5,241 nt of DNA from Tardiphaga sp. GTDB taxonomy: Bacteria > Pseudomonadota > Alphaproteobacteria > Rhizobiales > Xanthobacteraceae. Made by a program: the position numbers and the translations under genes. The DNA lies in NCBI GenBank assembly GCA_028290765.1, contig JAQGJF010000804.1:1-5241 (forward strand), written 5' to 3'. The notes below the pieces were generated by a model. The model saw only the letters and a program-made list of their open reading frames with translations. It was not told the origin of the DNA and searched no databases. Below, piece by piece: positions 1 to 5,241 of this stretch (the first letter of the stretch is position 1; each line of letters begins with the position of its first letter).

Positions 1-74
1 GGACAAGATCATGCTCAAACAATAAGTTAGAGCGGGATGACGATTCGAAGAGAAGATAAGTCATCCTGCTCTAG
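1..74. repeat. Dispersed intergenic repeat with terminal inverted repeat (window-truncated)
   Basis: The first 26 bases (GACAAGATCATGCTC and flank) look like the trailing half of an intergenic repeat common in Bradyrhizobium-type genomes. They are followed by an inverted repeat: TTAGAGCGGGATGA at 27-40 pairs with TCATCCTGCTCTAG at 61-74, giving 12 Watson-Crick pairs and two G-T wobbles around a 20-base loop. The element ends 37 bp before the hydrolase start, so its transcript could form a hairpin in that gene's leader. An ATG at 37-39 lies inside the left arm and opens a frame into the hydrolase, but repeat-derived sequence is unlikely to be coding. The inverted repeat is seen directly; the family assignment is from recognition. 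The 5' boundary is outside the window. Confidence 0.75.
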
Positions 75-111
75 CCGCGATCCGATCTCTCTCGCATCCT
101 CCGGGTTTATC

Positions 112-921
112 ATGGCCGATGCCACGCCTGCGCGTTACACCTTCATGCTCGTCCACGGCGCCTGGCAGGGCGCCTGGGCGTGGGACACCATCGTCCCCCG
201 CCTGAAGCGGGCGGGCCACGATGCGATTGCCGTCGAATTGCCGGGTGACGGCTGCGACGATACCCCACCCGAGAAGGTCAATCTCGCGCTTTACGCCGAC
301 AAGGTCCTCGGCCTGATCGACGGGACCAGTGGTCCGATCATCATGGTCGGACACAGCATGGGCGGCATCACGGCCTCCCAGGTCTGCGAATTGCGGCCGG
401 AGCGGATCGCGCTGGCGGTCTATCTCTGCGCGTTCATGTTGCCCAATGACCTGTCGGTGCTGGAATTCTACGACAAATACTTGGAGTCCTGGATGCGTGG
501 TGCGCATGCGCGCGTGAGCTACGATGCCGCCGGGCTGACCTCGACCATCGATCCGGTTTCAGCGGTCGATGTGTTTTATCACCAGTCGGACCGCGCATTG
601 GCCGAGGCCGCCGCCAAGCGGCTGACCCCCCAGCCCGAGGGCGCAAGGCGATCCAAGCTGCGGCTTTCGCCAGGCAGATATGGCGTGGTCCCGCGGGTCT
701 ATATCGAGGCGCGGCAAGACCGTTCGGTGCATCTGCCGCTGCAGCGCAAGATGCAGGAGCTGTCTCCCTGCGGCGCGGTCTACGGTCTCGACAGCGATCA
801 TGCGCCCCAACTGTCGGATCCCGATGGCCTGGTTGAACTGTTTCTGAAAGCGGTGTCGGAACATGCGCGGCCGCTGCGAGCCGACGCGGACGGATTGCTT
901 CATTTGCAGGCAAAAGCCTGA
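112..921 (+). CDS. Alpha/beta-fold hydrolase, plant esterase / hydroxynitrile lyase-like type
   Basis: This is a complete 269-residue alpha/beta hydrolase resembling the small esterase group that includes plant methylesterases, hydroxynitrile lyases and bacterial EstC-like enzymes. The oxyanion-hole segment VHGAWQGAW is at residues 14-22, the nucleophile elbow GHSMGG at 80-85 (Ser82), the likely catalytic Asp is Asp203 (RQDRSV), and the catalytic His is His230 (DSDHAPQLS). No signal peptide or membrane segment is evident, so it is probably cytoplasmic. I chose the ATG at 112 because the family's first strand begins about ten residues later; the in-frame ATG at 37 would add 25 residues encoded partly by the upstream repeat. 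No convincing Shine-Dalgarno precedes 112. ATG 145 is possible but would trim the first strand. The gene is co-directional with the hydroxylase operon but separated by 81 bp and a promoter candidate. The substrate (ester, lactone or amide) cannot be read from the sequence. Confidence 0.85.
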   Translation: MADATPARYTFMLVHGAWQGAWAWDTIVPRLKRAGHDAIAVELPGDGCDDTPPEKVNLALYADKVLGLIDGTSGPIIMVGHSMGGITASQVCELRPERIALAVYLCAFMLPNDLSVLEFYDKYLESWMRGAHARVSYDAAGLTSTIDPVSAVDVFYHQSDRALAEAAAKRLTPQPEGARRSKLRLSPGRYGVVPRVYIEARQDRSVHLPLQRKMQELSPCGAVYGLDSDHAPQLSDPDGLVELFLKAVSEHARPLRADADGLLHLQAKA

Positions 922-943
922 GCCAGTTGCACGCTTCATTTCG

Positions 944-972
944 TTGACAGGCTTTCCGCGCGACGCCTATCC
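944..972 (+). promoter_or_regulatory. Candidate sigma70-type promoter of the molybdenum hydroxylase operon
   Basis: A perfect -35 hexamer TTGACA (944-949) is followed after exactly 17 bp by CTATCC (967-972), which resembles the CTATAT-like -10 of alphaproteobacterial housekeeping promoters. Transcription would start near 979, leaving a leader of roughly 25 bases with GAAGAG (992-997) as Shine-Dalgarno before ATG 1003. It sits in the only gap large enough for an operon promoter. No operator repeat is obvious around it. The hexamers and spacing are seen; activity is inferred. Confidence 0.5.
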
Positions 973-1002
973 TTCTCATGGCCGGCGACCCGAAGAGATC
1001 TG

Positions 1003-1893
1003 ATGAAGCCCTCAATCTTTGGCTACAAGGTGCCGACGACCATCGAAGAAGCGGTCAGCCTGCTGGCGAGCGATTCTGACGCCGTTGTGCTGGCCGGCGG
1101 GCAGACATTGCTGCCGGCGATGAATTTCCGCGCCGCCAATCCGTCGCTGCTTGTCGACATCCAGCATATCGCGGGCCTGCGCGGCATCGAGGTCGGCGAT
1201 GACCGGATCGTGGTGAAGGCGATGACCCGCCACCGCGAACTGGAGCTCGACGCAGAGGTGCTGCGCCTCAATCCGCTCATTGCGGAAGCCATGCAGCACG
1301 TCGCGCATGTTCCGATCCGCAATCGAGGCACCGTGGTCGGCAGCCTGTGTCACGCCGACCCGTCGGCTGAAATGCCGCTGGTGCTGGTGCTGCTGGGCGG
1401 TTCGGTGATCGCGCAGGGTCCGGCGGGGCGGCGCGAGATCGCAGCGGAGGATTTCTTCCAGTCGTTTCTCACCACCGCGCGCAACCAGGACGAGATCGTC
1501 GTCGAGGCGCGCTTTCCGGTGTTGCCGGCGGGGGCCGGCTGGGCGTTCGACGAGGTGACGCGCCGGCACGGCGACTACGCGGTGGTTGGCGTCGGCTGCA
1601 CGCTTCGCGTCGATGATTCCGGCCGCGCCGCGGATCTGCGGCTGGCGGCGTGCGGAATTTCCGATCGGCCGGTCCGGCTGAAGGCCGCCGAGGCCATCCT
1701 CAATGGCACGGAACTCACTCCATCCGATCTCGCCGCCGCGGCGAAGGCATCGAGCCCGGCTGTGACCCAGCCCGACGACATCAACGTCACGGCCAGCTAT
1801 CGCCGCAGGGCGCTGGGAGCGTTGATCCGGCGAACGGTGGCCGCGGCGGCGCGCCGCGCCAAGGGTTGGACAGAGGGTGGGAGCGTCCAATGA
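1003..1893 (+). CDS. Molybdenum hydroxylase FAD-binding (medium) subunit, CoxM/XdhB-like
   Basis: This 296-residue flavoprotein subunit belongs to the xanthine dehydrogenase / CO dehydrogenase family and would pass electrons from the 2Fe-2S subunit to an external acceptor. The N-terminal FAD-binding domain (about 1-175) has the first flavin loop AGGQTLLPAM at 31-40 and the second, RNRGTVVGSLCHADPSAE, at 106-123. The C-terminal part (about 178-285) matches the CO dehydrogenase flavoprotein C-terminal domain in length and placement (AFDEVTRRHGDYAVVG at 181-196). The length is typical for stand-alone FAD subunits (about 270-300). The second loop reads TVVG where CoxM has TIGG; TVxGS variants occur in the family, so FAD binding is probably intact. 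ATG 1003 has GAAGAG five bases upstream. It is the first gene of the operon, and its TGA overlaps the next start codon (ATGA), which suggests translational coupling. The family is clear; the electron acceptor and substrate are not. Confidence 0.95.
   Translation: MKPSIFGYKVPTTIEEAVSLLASDSDAVVLAGGQTLLPAMNFRAANPSLLVDIQHIAGLRGIEVGDDRIVVKAMTRHRELELDAEVLRLNPLIAEAMQHVAHVPIRNRGTVVGSLCHADPSAEMPLVLVLLGGSVIAQGPAGRREIAAEDFFQSFLTTARNQDEIVVEARFPVLPAGAGWAFDEVTRRHGDYAVVGVGCTLRVDDSGRAADLRLAACGISDRPVRLKAAEAILNGTELTPSDLAAAAKASSPAVTQPDDINVTASYRRRALGALIRRTVAAAARRAKGWTEGGSVQ
1872..1883 (+). promoter_or_regulatory. Shine-Dalgarno for the 2Fe-2S subunit
   Basis: The purine run AGAGGGTGGGAG ends six bases before ATG 1890, inside the end of the FAD-subunit gene. 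It supports 1890 as the start over the two in-frame ATGs at 1899 and 1902, and it rules out the long in-frame extension that reads back to 1650. Confidence 0.6.
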
Positions 1894-2417
1894 AGCGGAT
1901 GATGAAGCCATCCATTCCCGATCGTTCCGATGACGCGACGGTCGACGTCGCGCTGACCGTGAACGGCGAGGCGGTGCGGCGCACCGTCAGCGTCCGCATG
2001 CTGCTCAGCGATTTCCTGCGCCACGAACTGGGACTGACCGGCACCCATGTCGGCTGCGAACATGGTGTTTGCGGCTGCTGCACGGTTCTGATCGACGGCA
2101 AGGCCGGCCGTTCCTGCCTGACGCTGGCTGTGCAGGCGAACGGCTATGATGTTCGCACCATCGAATCCGTGGCCGCGGCGGATGGCACGCTGCACCCGAT
2201 CCAGCAGGCCTTCAAGGACTGCCACGGCCTGCAATGCGGCTACTGTACGCCCGGCATGGTGATGAACATCGTCGGCCGTTTCGAGGAGCCCGCGCCGCTC
2301 GATCTGTCGGATGACGGCATCCGCGATCTGCTGTCCGGCAATTTGTGCCGCTGCACCGGCTATCTCAACATCATCGCCGCGGTGCGTCGTGCCGCCGAAC
2401 TTCTCGGACGAACCTGA
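1890..2417 (+). CDS. Molybdenum hydroxylase 2Fe-2S (small) subunit, CoxS/XdhC-type iron-sulfur protein
   Basis: This 175-residue protein would carry the two [2Fe-2S] clusters linking the Mo centre to FAD. The N-terminal plant-ferredoxin-like domain holds the cluster ligands Cys56, Cys61, Cys64 and Cys76 (GCEHGVCGCC region plus RSC). The C-terminal helical domain holds the second set, Cys116 and Cys119 (QCGYC) with Cys153 and Cys155 (NLCRC). Both cysteine sets are complete and spaced as in the family. Cys63 is an additional cysteine where Ala is usual (GVCGAC). The first 17 residues (MKRMMKPSIPDRSDDAT) are a short extension before the conserved VALTVNG strand; starts at 1899 or 1902 would shorten it. 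There is no Tat-type signal, so it is cytoplasmic. The start overlaps the upstream stop by ATGA, and the stop lies 12 bp before the catalytic subunit. Confident family call. Confidence 0.96.
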   Translation: MKRMMKPSIPDRSDDATVDVALTVNGEAVRRTVSVRMLLSDFLRHELGLTGTHVGCEHGVCGCCTVLIDGKAGRSCLTLAVQANGYDVRTIESVAAADGTLHPIQQAFKDCHGLQCGYCTPGMVMNIVGRFEEPAPLDLSDDGIRDLLSGNLCRCTGYLNIIAAVRRAAELLGRT

Positions 2418-2429
2418 AGCGAGGCGCAG

Positions 2430-4823
2430 ATGTCGACGCGAACATTCGGGGCCCGTATCGAGCGCAATGTCGATCCGAAGCTGCTGCGCGGCGAAGGCGC
2501 CTTCGTCGACGACATCCCGCTGCCCGACGCTTTGCACGTCGCGTTCTTGCGCAGCCCGCATGCGCGGGCGCGGATCAGCAATACCGATGTGTCGGCGGCG
2601 AAGCGCCATCCTGGCGTGGTCGCGATCTATACCTGTGACGACATCGGCGCCATCGACGTCGAGATGCCGCTCTTGATTCCACATGGATCGATGAAGAATC
2701 CGCAGACCCAGCGACCGCTGGCGCGCGATGACGTCTGTTATGTCGGCCAGACCATCGCGATGGTGGTGGCGGTCGATCGCTACACCGCGGAAGACGCGGC
2801 CGCGATGATCGAGATCGACTACGCGCCGCTGCCGGTCGAAATGGATCTCGAAAAGGCCTTGCTGGACGGTTCGCCCCTGGTTCATGCCAAGGTACCGAAC
2901 AATCTGGCGGCGCACTTTGTCCAGACCAGCGGCAAGCCCGACGAGGCGTTTGCCCGGGCCGAGCACGTCACCAGGATCACGGTGCAGGTCGATCGCTCTA
3001 CCGCCGCGCCGATGGAGTGCCGCGCGGTCGCGGCGCGCTTCGATGCAGTGTCGGGCGAGTTGACGGTGTGGGACGGAACCCAGGCGCCGATCTCGGTGCG
3101 CGGCGGCCTCGCCTCGATGTTTCGGCTGGATGAAGACAAGGTCCGCGTCATCGCCCCCGATGTCGGCGGCGGTTTTGGACAAAAGGTGCTGCTGTTCTAC
3201 CCGGACGAATTGCTGGTGCCGATGGCGGCGATGCAATTGGGCCGGCCGGTCAAATACATCGAGGATCGCCGCGAGAATTTCATCGGCTCCTCGCAGGAGC
3301 GAACGCAGATCCACACCATTGAACTCGCCGCACTGCGGACCGGCGAGGTGATCGGCCTGCGCGACTTCTTCCTGCACGATACCGGCGCCTTCATTCCCTA
3401 CGGCATCGCCGTGGCTCAGGTCGCTTCGACGTCGATCGCGGGGCCGTACCGGATTCCCAATATCTCGGTCGAGTTCAAGGCGGTCTATACGCCGACCGTA
3501 CAGGTGACGCCGTATCGCGGCTGCGGGCGTCCGCAGGCCTGCTTTGCCGTCGAACGGGCCATGGACCAGCTCGCCGCCGAACTCGGCCTCGACCGGTTCG
3601 AAATCCGCCGCCGCAATCTCGTTGCCGAGAACGAGTTTCCCTATGAGCGCGAAGGGCTGCTGTTTGCCGACGGGCTGAAAGTGACGCTCGACAGCGGCCA
3701 GTATGCCAGGGCGCTCGGCATGGCCGCGGCCGAGCTCGGCGCCGAAAACTTCGCCGAGGCGCAGGCGAAAGCGCTGGCCGAGGGCCGTTACCTCGGGCTG
3801 GGGCTTGCCTGTTATGTCGAAGGCACCGGGCTCGGCCCTTACGAAGGCGGCCATGTCAAAATTCACCCCATCACCGGCAAGGTCTATGTCAATACCGGGC
3901 TGAGCACGCAGGGCCAGGGCCACGACACGGTGTTCGCGCAGATCGTCGCCGATCAGCTCGGCGTCAAGCCGGAAGACGTCATCGTGGTCGAAGGCGACAC
4001 CAAGGCGTTCGACTGGGGCGTCGCGACCTTCGCCAGCCGCGCCGCGGTGGTCAGCGGCAATGCGATCCACAAGACAGCGATCATCGTGCGCGACAAGACG
4101 CTGCGGGCGGCCGCCAACATGCTGGATGTCGATATCGACGATGTCGAACTGCGCGACTCCGCCGCCTGGGTGAAGGGTTCCAACCGTTTTGTGCCGCTGG
4201 CGGCGATCGCCACCGCTAGTAATCCGCTGCGCTATGCGTTCAATGAAGCCGCGCAGGCCGCGACCCAGTTCGCGCCGGCCAGCAAGCATGACGGGCCGTC
4301 GCTGGGAGAAGGCCAGGCGCCCGGGCTGGAAGCCACCGACTATTACAGCCCGTCGCAATCCACCTGGGCCTATGGCGTTCACGCCGCGATCATCGAGGTC
4401 GATCCTGGTCTTTGCACCGTGAAAATCAGAAAATATGTCTGCATTCACGACTGCGGCAACATGATCAATCCGATGATCGTCGAAGGCCAGGTGGCGGGTG
4501 GCATCGCCCAGGGCATCGGCGGCGCGCTGTATGAGCATCTCGACTACCAGTCCGACGGCAATCTCGCCAATGCCAGCCTGATGGACTTTCTGATGCCCTA
4601 TGCCACCGAAATTCCCAACATCTCGATCCTGCATCTCGAAACGCCGTCGCCGCTCAATCCGCTGGGCGTCAAGGGCGTCGGCGAAGCCGGCTGCATCGCG
4701 GTGGGCGCGGTGATCGCCTCGGGGGTGGAGGATGCACTAAAGCCGTTCGGCGCGCTCCAATTCCACCAGCTGCCGCTGTCGCCGAGCATGATCTCGAGCG
4801 CGCTCGATCAGGCCGGTCACTAG
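2430..4823 (+). CDS. Molybdenum hydroxylase catalytic (large) subunit, molybdopterin-binding, CoxL form II-like
   Basis: This 797-residue subunit binds the molybdopterin (probably cytosine dinucleotide) cofactor and carries the active site for substrate hydroxylation. Residues about 18-140 form the aldehyde oxidase/xanthine dehydrogenase a/b hammerhead-like domain (GEGAFVDDI at 21-29; LRSPHARARI at 40-49). The rest is the Mo-binding domain: PMECR (194-198), GGGFGQK (246-252), active-site loop PYRGCGRPQA (361-370), STQGQGHD (492-499), and GVKGVGEAG (746-754) with Glu752 as the expected catalytic base. The length is normal for CoxL-type subunits (about 760-810). The loop lacks the AYRCSFR of true CO dehydrogenase and is closest to AYRGAGR of form II proteins, with Cys365 replacing Ala. 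ATG 2430 has GAGG (2421-2424) five bases upstream and lies 12 bp after the small-subunit stop. The TAG stop is the first codon of a repeat module (TAGAGCGGGATG). The substrate is unknown; an N-heteroaromatic or aldehyde is plausible. Confidence 0.95.
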   Translation: MSTRTFGARIERNVDPKLLRGEGAFVDDIPLPDALHVAFLRSPHARARISNTDVSAAKRHPGVVAIYTCDDIGAIDVEMPLLIPHGSMKNPQTQRPLARDDVCYVGQTIAMVVAVDRYTAEDAAAMIEIDYAPLPVEMDLEKALLDGSPLVHAKVPNNLAAHFVQTSGKPDEAFARAEHVTRITVQVDRSTAAPMECRAVAARFDAVSGELTVWDGTQAPISVRGGLASMFRLDEDKVRVIAPDVGGGFGQKVLLFYPDELLVPMAAMQLGRPVKYIEDRRENFIGSSQERTQIHTIELAALRTGEVIGLRDFFLHDTGAFIPYGIAVAQVASTSIAGPYRIPNISVEFKAVYTPTVQVTPYRGCGRPQACFAVERAMDQLAAELGLDRFEIRRRNLVAENEFPYEREGLLFADGLKVTLDSGQYARALGMAAAELGAENFAEAQAKALAEGRYLGLGLACYVEGTGLGPYEGGHVKIHPITGKVYVNTGLSTQGQGHDTVFAQIVADQLGVKPEDVIVVEGDTKAFDWGVATFASRAAVVSGNAIHKTAIIVRDKTLRAAANMLDVDIDDVELRDSAAWVKGSNRFVPLAAIATASNPLRYAFNEAAQAATQFAPASKHDGPSLGEGQAPGLEATDYYSPSQSTWAYGVHAAIIEVDPGLCTVKIRKYVCIHDCGNMINPMIVEGQVAGGIAQGIGGALYEHLDYQSDGNLANASLMDFLMPYATEIPNISILHLETPSPLNPLGVKGVGEAGCIAVGAVIASGVEDALKPFGALQFHQLPLSPSMISSALDQAGH

Positions 4824-4850
4824 AGCGGGATGCTTTCCACTTAGGTGGAA
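4821..4850. repeat. TAGAGCGGGATG repeat module plus short hairpin
   Basis: TAGAGCGGGATG at 4821-4832 is an exact copy of bases 28-39, in the same orientation. It is followed by a perfect 6-bp hairpin, TTCCAC (4835-4840) / GTGGAA (4845-4850), with loop TTAG. The closing arm expected for this repeat (CATCCCGCTCTA-like) is not found downstream, so this looks like a partial copy. The module supplies the TAG stop of the large-subunit gene. There is no T-tract, so an intrinsic terminator is not supported. Confidence 0.65.
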
Positions 4851-4870
4851 TCGGAAGCTCGGCATCTCAG

Positions 4871-4993
4871 TTCGTCATGGCCGGGCTTGTCCCGGCCATC
4901 CACGTCTTGGCCGCAGTAAAGACGTGGATGCCCGGGACATAGGCGAGCGTAAGCGACGCCGTCCTTCGGACGGCTATGCCCGGGCATGACGAA
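4871..4993. repeat. Palindromic intergenic element with cloverleaf-like folding potential
   Basis: The element is a 16-bp outer palindrome (4871-4886 / 4978-4993, one mismatch) and a 20-bp inner palindrome (4889-4908 / 4919-4938, one mismatch). The right half is interrupted by a 39-base segment (4939-4977) that contains its own perfect hairpin, GCCGTCC-TTC-GGACGGC (4958-4974). An alternative fold has no mismatches: outer stem 4871-4876/4988-4993, hairpin 4877-4885/4891-4899, hairpin 4900-4908/4919-4927 and stem 4928-4936/4979-4987, meeting with no unpaired bases. I recognise the sequence as a dispersed element frequent between genes in Bradyrhizobium and relatives. It lies between convergent genes and could stop or stabilise transcripts from both sides, though no U-tract is present. 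The remaining gap (4851-4870 and 4994-5037) shows nothing I can name. Confidence 0.8.
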
Positions 4994-5037
4994 CATACGC
5001 GTCAACCAAGTAGGAAAATGCTTCAGGCTCGTAGCCG

Positions 5038-5241
5038 TCACGCCGCATTTTGCGCGACGGGTCGTTTGCCCCATTCGTCGAGCAGATCGGCGGAGTCCGC
5101 GACAAGTCCGAGATGCAGCGACACCATACTGAGCGCTGCCGCCTCCAGATGGTCGTCGGTTCCCCGCACCAGATCGCGCAGCACGATGACGCGGTAGTTG
5201 TGGTTGCTGGCGTCGAACGCCGTGTTCAGCACGCAGCAATC
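5038..5241 (-). CDS. Isochorismatase-family cysteine hydrolase, C-terminal 67 residues (5' end outside window)
   Basis: The reverse strand encodes an open frame from the window edge to a TGA at 5040-5038. It begins DCCVLNTAFDASNHNY and continues RVIVLRDLVRGTDDHLEAA. This matches the second half of isochorismatase-like hydrolases (N-carbamoylsarcosine amidase, nicotinamidase, maleamate amidase and biuret hydrolase belong to this superfamily), where 'CV..TA.DA...Y.V.V..D' follows the nucleophilic Cys. That Cys is most likely the second one, codon 5235-5233. The codon at 5232-5230 is GTG and could be mistaken for a start, but it encodes the Val after the catalytic Cys and is internal. The catalytic Asp and Lys would lie upstream, outside the window. 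The gene is convergent with the hydroxylase operon, so it is not co-transcribed with it. The superfamily is likely; the substrate cannot be assigned. Confidence 0.75.
   Translation of the reverse strand, partial: DCCVLNTAFDASNHNYRVIVLRDLVRGTDDHLEAAALSMVSLHLGLVADSADLLDEWGKRPVAQNAA

Noticed and set aside
1650..1889. 80-residue in-frame N-terminal extension of the 2Fe-2S subunit
   Set aside because: It overlaps the FAD-subunit coding sequence in another frame, is not ferredoxin-like, and a good Shine-Dalgarno with an ATGA overlap places the start at 1890.
1012..1911. 299-codon minus-strand open frame opposite the FAD subunit
   Set aside because: It is a shadow of the real gene: Arg/His/Gln-rich translation with no motif.
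1797..4634. 945-codon open frame on the minus strand opposite the hydroxylase operon
   Set aside because: It is antisense to three genes with full family motifs. Its translation is low-complexity (rich in Arg, His, Gln, Asp, Gly) with no recognisable domain. Long antisense frames are expected in GC-rich genes with strong third-position bias.
2430..4823. Annotation as aerobic CO dehydrogenase (coxMSL)
   Set aside because: The gene order and subunits match, but the large subunit has PYRGCGR rather than the AYRCSFR that marks CO-oxidising form I enzymes.
4835..4974. Classic rho-independent terminator after the operon
   Set aside because: Strong hairpins exist (4835-4850, 4958-4974), but none is followed by a T-run on either strand, so only a general structural role is proposed.
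4871..4993. tRNA or CRISPR interpretation of the cloverleaf-like element
   Set aside because: Stem lengths, loops and the absence of T-loop or anticodon-loop consensus exclude a tRNA, and there is no repeated unit with regular spacers.
4841..5239. 132-codon minus-strand open frame across the intergenic repeat and gene end
   Set aside because: Most of it is repeat sequence, and it overlaps the well-supported isochorismatase-family frame, which has the family motif while this one does not.

Overview
The window is GC-rich with strong G/C preference at third codon positions. It carries dispersed intergenic repeats of the kind I associate with Bradyrhizobium, Rhodopseudomonas and other Nitrobacteraceae: the TAGAGCGGGATG module and the 'GTCATG..CCGGGC / CCACGTCTT' palindrome. 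An alphaproteobacterium close to Bradyrhizobium is the most likely source. This rests on recognition, not on a search.

Layout. Bases 1-74 are the end of a dispersed repeat with a 14-bp inverted repeat. A complete alpha/beta hydrolase gene (112-921, +) follows. A good sigma70-like promoter candidate (944-972) lies in the 81-bp gap before a tightly packed three-gene operon (1003-4823, +). The operon encodes a molybdenum hydroxylase of the xanthine oxidase / CoxMSL type: FAD subunit (1003-1893), 2Fe-2S subunit (1890-2417, ATGA overlap) and molybdopterin catalytic subunit (2430-4823). The TAG stop of the catalytic subunit is also the first three bases of a second copy of the TAGAGCGGGATG module. 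The 214-bp gap that follows is filled mostly by repeat modules, including a palindromic element (4871-4993) that can fold into a gap-free four-way junction. The window ends in the 3' part of a convergent gene (5038-5241, -) for an isochorismatase-family cysteine hydrolase.

How the genes work together. The three operon products should form a cytoplasmic heterohexameric (LMS)2 enzyme that hydroxylates a carbon, often in an N-heteroaromatic or aldehyde substrate, using water. Electrons would pass from Mo through two 2Fe-2S clusters to FAD. The active-site loop (YRGCGR) is not the CO dehydrogenase form I signature (AYRCSFR), so CO oxidation is unlikely and the substrate is unknown. An esterase-type hydrolase upstream and a cysteine amidohydrolase-type enzyme downstream would suit a small catabolic pathway in which a ring is hydroxylated and ester or amide products are hydrolysed. 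That is inference from neighbourhood only. No cofactor-insertion genes (XdhC/CoxF, MoxR/CoxD, CoxE types) are in the window.
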